Assembly: GCA_003150395.1 (NCBI GenBank) | Contig: QAMI01000057.1 | Span: forward strand, 1-11,842 | Direction: 5' to 3' | Length of the DNA: 11,842 bases | DNA from: Candidatus Gastranaerophilales bacterium | GTDB taxonomy: Bacteria; Cyanobacteriota; Vampirovibrionia; Gastranaerophilales; Gastranaerophilaceae | Notes under the pieces: model-generated | Told to the model about the DNA's origin: nothing | The model's input: only the letters and a program-made list of their open reading frames with translations | Database searches by the model: none | Shown: positions 8,469 through 11,842 of the stretch, piece by piece | How positions within the stretch are numbered: the first letter of the stretch is position 1 | Layout: every line of letters starts with the position of its first letter | Translations under genes and position numbers: made by a program

Positions 8469-8502
8469 GCGCGGAAACTTTTAAAGTTTCCGCGCTCTTT
8501 TT
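8469..8502 (+). terminator. Intrinsic terminator of the rpoB-rpoC1-rpoC2 operon
   Basis: GCGCGGAAAC (8469-8478) pairs perfectly with GTTTCCGCGC (8486-8495) around the loop TTTTAAA, followed by TCTTTTT (8496-8502). The 10-bp G+C-rich stem plus T-run, starting 23 nt after the rpoC2 stop, is a textbook rho-independent terminator. Confidence 0.95.
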
Positions 8503-8648
8503 GTGAAAAATTCATCTAAAATTATATAGTTTTTGTTTTATTTATAAAATGTTTCCTTGTTTAAATGTAACCTTATAGAAAATTCATTACCTTTTACAGT
8601 AAACGAACTTAGTTCCATTTTTTGTAGTATGGAGTAAATGCAATAAAT

Positions 8649-8657
8649 TGGTATAAT
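8649..8657 (+). promoter_or_regulatory. Extended -10 promoter for the DUF3137 gene
   Basis: TGGTATAAT is a perfect TGn-TATAAT extended -10 element (TATAAT at 8652-8657). No good -35 lies at 16-18 nt upstream, which extended -10 promoters tolerate. Transcription would begin near 8664, giving a leader of about 50 nt. It lies after the polymerase operon terminator and before the gene at 8717, the position expected for an independent promoter. Confidence 0.7.
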
Positions 8658-8677
8658 TTTAAAATCAGAGTTCTTTT

Positions 8678-8698
8678 TTTCCGATTAATAAGCGGAAG
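8678..8698 (+). promoter_or_regulatory. Leader hairpin upstream of the DUF3137 gene
   Basis: TTCCG (8679-8683) pairs with CGGAA (8693-8697) around a 9-nt loop, with a further T-G pair outside. It ends about 18 nt before the ATG, just upstream of the ribosome binding site AAAGGAGA (8705-8712). The stem is short, so its significance is uncertain. It echoes the hairpins in the rpoC1 and rpoC2 leaders in position but lacks the TCGTAAGCT motif. Confidence 0.3.
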
Positions 8699-8716
8699 TA
8701 TTTTAAAGGAGAAATT

Positions 8717-9856
8717 ATGACAGAAAAACTAATGCCAATGTCCAAAATAGAAAGTGCTTTTCATAAAATATATTTTAACGATATTACGCCGAAGATGGAA
8801 AAATATGAAAAACAACGGCAAGCAGCATGGTTAAAAATTTATTTAATTGAAGCAGTATTAATAATAGTCTTTATAATTTGTTTAACATTTTTTGTTAAGA
8901 GTATCTCCACAGGTGAGGATATAATTCTTTTGCTGTTATTTGTAAATCTTGTGATTCTCGCTTTAATTTTTGGAACACCGCTTGCGGAAAGTGATAATTT
9001 TGCCAAAAAACTTAAACAAAATTGTATGAAGGACTTTATTAAGTCTTTTGGAAATATTTCCTGGTATTCCTATTATGATAGGCAGCATAGCTTGAAGAAA
9101 AAAGTAATTAATCCGGATAAGAAACTGCGTGAAAGTGAATTGTTTGGTATTTATAACAGCCGGTCTGATGATGATACTTTTGAAGGTGTTTTTAAAGATG
9201 TAAAGTATACAATTTCAGAAACTTTGCTACAAAATATAACAGGAAGTGGCAGACATAAAAAAGAGAAAACTGTTTTTAAAGGGGTAATAATAAATTTTGC
9301 TGCAAATAAAACAATAAAAAATAAAACGATAATCGCAACAAAAAATGATACAAATATTAAAAACAGAAGTTGTACTTATGTTTCAATAATAGGTGCATTT
9401 TTACTTGTTGGAGCAGGAATTCTTACTAAAAATTTAGAAGTTTGCATTTATGGATTAATTTCGTTAATTATTGGAATCATATCAATTATAGCAGAAAAAA
9501 CTAATATTACTAAAAATAAAGAAATTTTGAATGAAATTAAGCTGGAAGATCCTGAATTTAACAAAAAATATAAAGCTTATTCATCAGATGAAGTAGAGGG
9601 CCGATATCTTATAACAACCGCATTCATGGAACGGTTTAAAAATTTGCAGACTGCCTTCGGGGCAAAAAATGTAAAATGTTCATTTTATGGCGATGATATT
9701 ATGTTTGCCATTTCCACAAGAAAAAATCTATTTGAAATCGGCAATCTTTTTACACCGCTAAACAGCCCGAAACAACTTGAAAAAGCCTTTGAAGAACTTT
9801 CGTCAATCCTGGCATTGATTGATTACTTCAAACTTGATGAGAAAACGGGATTATAA
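8717..9856 (+). CDS. DUF3137-family membrane protein
   Basis: A 379-residue membrane protein. The C-terminal third carries the signature I associate with DUF3137: LEDPEFNKKYKAYSSDEVEGRYLIT at 277-300, then AFMERFKNL (302-310), a C-terminal FYGDDIMFAI segment and a hydrophobic/acidic end. The family's function is unknown. Two N-terminal membrane segments (about 39-61 and 68-90) follow a charged cytosolic start, typical of the family. A second pair (about 218-237 and 240-259) interrupts the region between the VFKGVIINF strand (186-194) and the DUF3137 C-terminal block, which I do not recall as usual. Codon use is visibly more A+T-rich (many ATA and AAA) than in the rpo genes, consistent with lower expression. 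The start is supported by AAAGGAGA 4 nt upstream. It has its own extended -10 promoter and terminator, so it is probably a single-gene unit. Confidence 0.8.
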   Translation: MTEKLMPMSKIESAFHKIYFNDITPKMEKYEKQRQAAWLKIYLIEAVLIIVFIICLTFFVKSISTGEDIILLLLFVNLVILALIFGTPLAESDNFAKKLKQNCMKDFIKSFGNISWYSYYDRQHSLKKKVINPDKKLRESELFGIYNSRSDDDTFEGVFKDVKYTISETLLQNITGSGRHKKEKTVFKGVIINFAANKTIKNKTIIATKNDTNIKNRSCTYVSIIGAFLLVGAGILTKNLEVCIYGLISLIIGIISIIAEKTNITKNKEILNEIKLEDPEFNKKYKAYSSDEVEGRYLITTAFMERFKNLQTAFGAKNVKCSFYGDDIMFAISTRKNLFEIGNLFTPLNSPKQLEKAFEELSSILALIDYFKLDEKTGL

Positions 9857-9877
9857 TTTCAAGCAGGATTTCTAAAT

Positions 9878-9913
9878 AACGCGGAGGATTTTGTAAAAGT
9901 TCTTCGCGTTTTT
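9878..9913 (+). terminator. Intrinsic terminator after the DUF3137 gene
   Basis: An 11-bp stem pairs AACGCGGAGGA (9878-9888) with TTCTTCGCGTT (9900-9910), including two G-T wobble pairs; the outer AACGCG/CGCGTT is perfect. The loop is 9889-9899, and the T-run is 9909-9913. It begins 21 nt after the DUF3137 stop. The following small gene starts only 30 nt after the T-run. Confidence 0.88.
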
Positions 9914-9942
9914 GCCGTCAATATTTTTGAAAGGATTTATTT

Positions 9943-10107
9943 ATGGCAATAATTATTGAAGGTCAAAGAAGGATTATTAAAATGTCCGTGGATGATATTT
10001 TAAATATTGTGCGCGAATATCAATTAATAACACGCGGCACCTGTTGTTACGAGCATACGAGAGAACTTCTTGAGCGTGCAGAATTTTTTGTGCCTGAAGA
10101 TGTTTAA
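9943..10107 (+). CDS. Small hypothetical protein (54 aa)
   Basis: A short open frame starting MAIIIEGQRR and ending FFVPEDV. I do not recognise it. The start has a well-placed ribosome binding site (AAGGA, 9931-9935, 7 nt from ATG). The sequence looks like a small folded cytosolic protein: a short beta-like start (AIIIEG), then helix-like segments (SVDDILNIVREYQ at 15-27, TRELLERAEFF at 39-49), with an adjacent Cys-Cys pair at 34-35. It has no signal peptide or membrane segment. It begins 30 nt after a strong terminator, and I see no convincing promoter in that gap, so its transcription is unclear: readthrough, or a promoter hidden in the terminator. The reading frame, spacing and composition favour a real gene, but this is a short frame without a recognised homologue. 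Confidence 0.6.
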   Translation: MAIIIEGQRRIIKMSVDDILNIVREYQLITRGTCCYEHTRELLERAEFFVPEDV

Positions 10108-10168
10108 ATTTTTGTAAAAGAATATTACAAAATTAGCAAAAAATCTTCTGTTTTGATTTAATATTTGC

Positions 10169-10176
10169 AGGAGGTG
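10169..10176 (+). promoter_or_regulatory. Strong ribosome binding site AGGAGGTG
   Basis: AGGAGGTG is the only near-complete Shine-Dalgarno match in the window, 5 nt before the ATG at 10182; it fixes that start. The AGGA at its 5' end can pair with TCCT (10177-10180) around GGTG, a weak 4-bp fold that could partly mask the site. A TAATAT box (10159-10164) lies just upstream without a convincing -35; a promoter there would leave a leader of only about 10 nt, so I do not call it. Confidence 0.75.
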
Positions 10177-10181
10177 TCCTA

Positions 10182-10634
10182 ATGTTTGTAAATTCTGTCA
10201 GAAATTTTAATCTTACATCGTTTAAAGCTCAGGAAACTGACGTTTCTAAAGCTGCCGAAGCTAAAACCGAATCCCAACCGGCTCCGGAAATTCCTGAAAT
10301 TACAAAACCGGAAGTCAAAGCCGACAGCTTTGAACATACTCAGCCGGCCGCTCCTCAGCCCGTGCAAAATCAAGGAGGAATTCCCGGAGTGCAAATGCCG
10401 ACACTTGCTCAGATTTCAAAAGCTAAAACAACGCAAAAAATTCTCGGTGGTTCTGTTTTTGCATTAGGCGCTTTAGGCATAGCTTCCGCCCTCAGCCCCA
10501 AAACATGGGTGAGACTTCTTTTCACAGTTCCGGTAGGCGGTGCGATTTCATACTTTGGGGCAAATATGTATAACATGGCAAATGCTCTGGATAGATTAAA
10601 AGAGTATGCTGTCAATCCCCAGGCTAAGCAATAA
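10182..10634 (+). CDS. Hypothetical protein with a C-terminal membrane hairpin
   Basis: A 150-residue protein I do not recognise. It starts MFVNSVRNFNLTSFKAQ with no classical signal peptide. Residues 17-75 are low-complexity, rich in Pro, Glu, Lys and Ala, and probably unstructured. The C-terminal half has two hydrophobic segments (about 87-104 and 108-128) separated by SPKTW, likely a helical hairpin in the membrane, and a short charged tail (137-150). The short NF-x-x-x-SFKAQ-like N terminus looks like a motif rather than random sequence and may be a shared tag in this lineage; that is from memory and untested. The start is well supported by AGGAGGTG 5 nt upstream. It lies 74 nt after the 54-residue gene and 77 nt before the thioredoxin-like gene, which has its own promoter. 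A membrane or envelope role is all that can be inferred. Confidence 0.75.
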   Translation: MFVNSVRNFNLTSFKAQETDVSKAAEAKTESQPAPEIPEITKPEVKADSFEHTQPAAPQPVQNQGGIPGVQMPTLAQISKAKTTQKILGGSVFALGALGIASALSPKTWVRLLFTVPVGGAISYFGANMYNMANALDRLKEYAVNPQAKQ

Positions 10635-10655
10635 TAATTATGCCCGCTTAGAGTT

Positions 10656-10687
10656 TTGAAAAAATCCTTTTTGGTTTATGCTATTAT
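10656..10687 (+). promoter_or_regulatory. Extended -10 promoter for the thioredoxin-like/ccdA pair
   Basis: TGCTATTAT (10679-10687) is an extended -10 element (TGn + TATTAT). TTGAAA (10656-10661) is a good -35 match, but the 20-nt spacer is long, so the -35 contribution is uncertain. Transcription would begin near 10694, giving a leader of under 20 nt that contains the ribosome binding site AAAGGAGA (10697-10704). Confidence 0.6.
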
Positions 10688-10711
10688 GTAAGTCGAAAAG
10701 GAGAAATTCTC

Positions 10712-11137
10712 ATGAAAAAAAACATTATTATTGTTGCATTAGTATTGATAGTTCCGCTTGTTGCATTTTGGATATTGAGTAATGCAAACACAACAACAGC
10801 ACAGACAAATCCTGAAATCCCACAAACCGATCAGGTTGTTAACGAAGTTGCTATCGGAAAACCTCAAATCTTAAAATTCACATCAACGATGTGTCTTGAC
10901 TGCCAGACAATGAACAAATTGTTTAAAGAAGTTTTTCCAAAATACCAGGATAAGATTGTTTTGACTGAAATTTCTGTTCAGGATGGAAAAGCTTTTACAA
11001 ACGAACAAATCAAAAAATATAATATTACATTGGTGCCGACAATGATTTTCCTTGACTCAAATAACAATCAGGTTCAGAGAATTGAAGGCGCAATTGAGAA
11101 AGAAGTTTTGGAGAATTATTTAAAGGAACTTAAATAA
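10712..11137 (+). CDS. Membrane-anchored thioredoxin-fold protein (CLDC active site)
   Basis: A 141-residue thiol-disulfide oxidoreductase likely acting outside the cytoplasmic membrane. Residues 4-22 form an uncleaved-looking signal anchor; a polar Thr/Pro/Gln linker (24-47) joins it to the thioredoxin domain (about 48-141). The active site is Cys61-Leu-Asp-Cys64 after a beta strand (ILKFTST), and the family cis-proline is Pro109 in ITLVPTMIF. The CLDC dipeptide differs from thioredoxin (CGPC) and from TlpA/ResA types (often CPPC or CEPC), and an acidic residue between the cysteines is uncommon. The compact fold with MCLDCQTMNKLFKEVF is closer to the DsbD C-terminal (gamma) domain than to TlpA. 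Its TAA stop overlaps the ATG of the CcdA-like gene by one base, implying translational coupling and a shared pathway. It may accept electrons from that transporter and reduce extracytoplasmic disulfides. Partner substrates are not visible. Confidence 0.88.
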   Translation: MKKNIIIVALVLIVPLVAFWILSNANTTTAQTNPEIPQTDQVVNEVAIGKPQILKFTSTMCLDCQTMNKLFKEVFPKYQDKIVLTEISVQDGKAFTNEQIKKYNITLVPTMIFLDSNNNQVQRIEGAIEKEVLENYLKELK

Positions 11138-11841
11138 TGACAAACTACGTTGAACTTTTCACTAATGGAGGAAGCTTGCCGCTATTATTCGGGTTATCTT
11201 TTTTAGGCGGTTTAGTTGCATCATTTTCACCCTGCTCGCTGGCAATGCTTCCGTTGATAGTCGGTTATGTCGGCGGATATTCAAACGAAAATCCCGCAAA
11301 AACATTTTTGCAAATGTTATTTTTTGTTTTTGGAACAGCGATTGTTTTTTCGATAATCGGAATAATATGTGCAGTTACGGGTAAAGTGTTTGTTTCTTTT
11401 GCTGGGGGATATTTCGGACTTGTGCTTGCATCAATAGTCATGATAATGGGCTTAAAGCTTGTCGGCATTCTGGATTTTGACATGCCTGTTGTAATAAAAG
11501 AAATGCCCAAAAGCGAAGGTCATAATACATTTTTGTATCCTGTTTTGCTGGGTGCTGTATTTGCGCTTGCCGGAACACCGTGCTCAACACCAATTTTAGC
11601 TGCTATTATGGCTTTTGCGTCACTTTCTGCAAGCCTTGGGCAAGCTGTAATTATGCTTTTCCTTTTTGCAATCGGGCAAGGTTTAATTCTGATTTTTGCA
11701 GGCTTCATAACCTCACACCTCAAAAATTGGAAAGGGTTTTACAAAGTTTCCGATATCCTTTTGAAAGTCAGTGGAATTTTGTTAATACTGGCTGCTTTAT
11801 ATATTTTTTATAAGATTTTCCTGCCGTTTGTTGTAAAATAA
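11137..11841 (+). CDS. ccdA: CcdA-type thiol electron transport membrane protein
   Basis: A 234-residue inner-membrane protein of the CcdA/DsbD-beta family, which carries reducing equivalents from cytoplasmic thioredoxin across the membrane. Six hydrophobic segments lie at about 17-47, 57-80, 88-111, 133-160, 166-192 and 206-229. The two redox cysteines sit in family positions at the heads of the first and fourth: Cys33 in FSPCSLAMLP and Cys149 in GTPCSTPIL, each flanked by Pro. Length and helix count match CcdA rather than full DsbD. ATG overlaps the upstream stop (TAATG) and is preceded by AAGGA (11123-11127) 9 nt away. The upstream thioredoxin-fold protein is the likely extracytoplasmic acceptor. 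In photosynthetic cyanobacteria CcdA serves cytochrome maturation; no cytochrome gene is visible here, so the end use is open. The symbol reflects family membership. The gene is complete, with the stop one base before the window edge. Confidence 0.92.
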   Translation: MTNYVELFTNGGSLPLLFGLSFLGGLVASFSPCSLAMLPLIVGYVGGYSNENPAKTFLQMLFFVFGTAIVFSIIGIICAVTGKVFVSFAGGYFGLVLASIVMIMGLKLVGILDFDMPVVIKEMPKSEGHNTFLYPVLLGAVFALAGTPCSTPILAAIMAFASLSASLGQAVIMLFLFAIGQGLILIFAGFITSHLKNWKGFYKVSDILLKVSGILLILAALYIFYKIFLPFVVK

Positions 11842-11842
11842 T

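Noticed and set aside
8503..8645. A+T-rich stretch between the polymerase terminator and the next promoter, checked for a small gene or RNA
   Set aside because: The only ATG frames are under 15 codons without ribosome binding sites, and no tRNA-like or stable hairpin structure is visible.
10110..10132. TTTTGTAA / TTACAAAA inverted repeat after the 54-residue gene
   Set aside because: The stem is 8 bp with only one G-C pair and no T-run follows on either strand, so it is not a credible intrinsic terminator. A+T-rich palindromes of this size are expected here by chance.
10661..10675. AAAA...TTTTT tract after the 150-residue gene as a terminator
   Set aside because: The possible stem is A-T only and overlaps the promoter region of the next gene; it lacks the G+C stem needed for an intrinsic terminator.

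Overview
The window is A+T-rich bacterial DNA with every supported gene on the + strand. It most resembles a non-photosynthetic relative of cyanobacteria (Melainabacteria/Vampirovibrionia, probably the gut lineage Gastranaerophilales). The evidence is that the RNA polymerase beta' subunit is encoded by two genes, rpoC1 (gamma) and rpoC2, split at the cyanobacterial/plastid position. In addition, rpoC2 carries an insertion of about 650 residues in the trigger loop, like cyanobacterial SI3. The rest of the window shows no photosynthesis genes. The lineage call is inference from gene structure, not from a database search.

Bases 1-8446 hold the polymerase operon: rpoB (5' end cut off by the window edge), rpoC1 and rpoC2, in transcription order. 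The 141-nt rpoB-rpoC1 gap holds three back-to-back hairpins that look like a dispersed palindromic repeat. The leaders of rpoC1 and rpoC2 share an exact 9-mer (TCGTAAGCT) placed at the 3' foot of a small hairpin 33-35 nt before each start codon. A strong intrinsic terminator closes the operon at about 8500.

Bases 8500-10640 hold three genes of unknown or poorly known function: a DUF3137-family membrane protein with its own extended -10 promoter and its own terminator; a 54-residue small protein not covered by larger gene calls; and a 150-residue protein with a Pro/Glu-rich N-terminal half and a C-terminal membrane hairpin.

Bases 10640-11841 hold a two-gene thiol-redox unit: a membrane-anchored thioredoxin-fold protein with a CLDC active site, and a CcdA-type six-helix thiol electron transporter. 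They overlap by one base. Together they look like a two-piece counterpart of the beta and gamma modules of DsbD, passing reducing equivalents from the cytoplasm to the extracytoplasmic side. The CcdA stop codon ends one base before the window edge.

No RNA genes, insertion sequences, CRISPR arrays or replication origin were found. No stretch above 300 bases lacks a gene. The longest gap (8447-8716) holds a terminator, an A+T-rich stretch in which I see nothing, a promoter and a leader hairpin.
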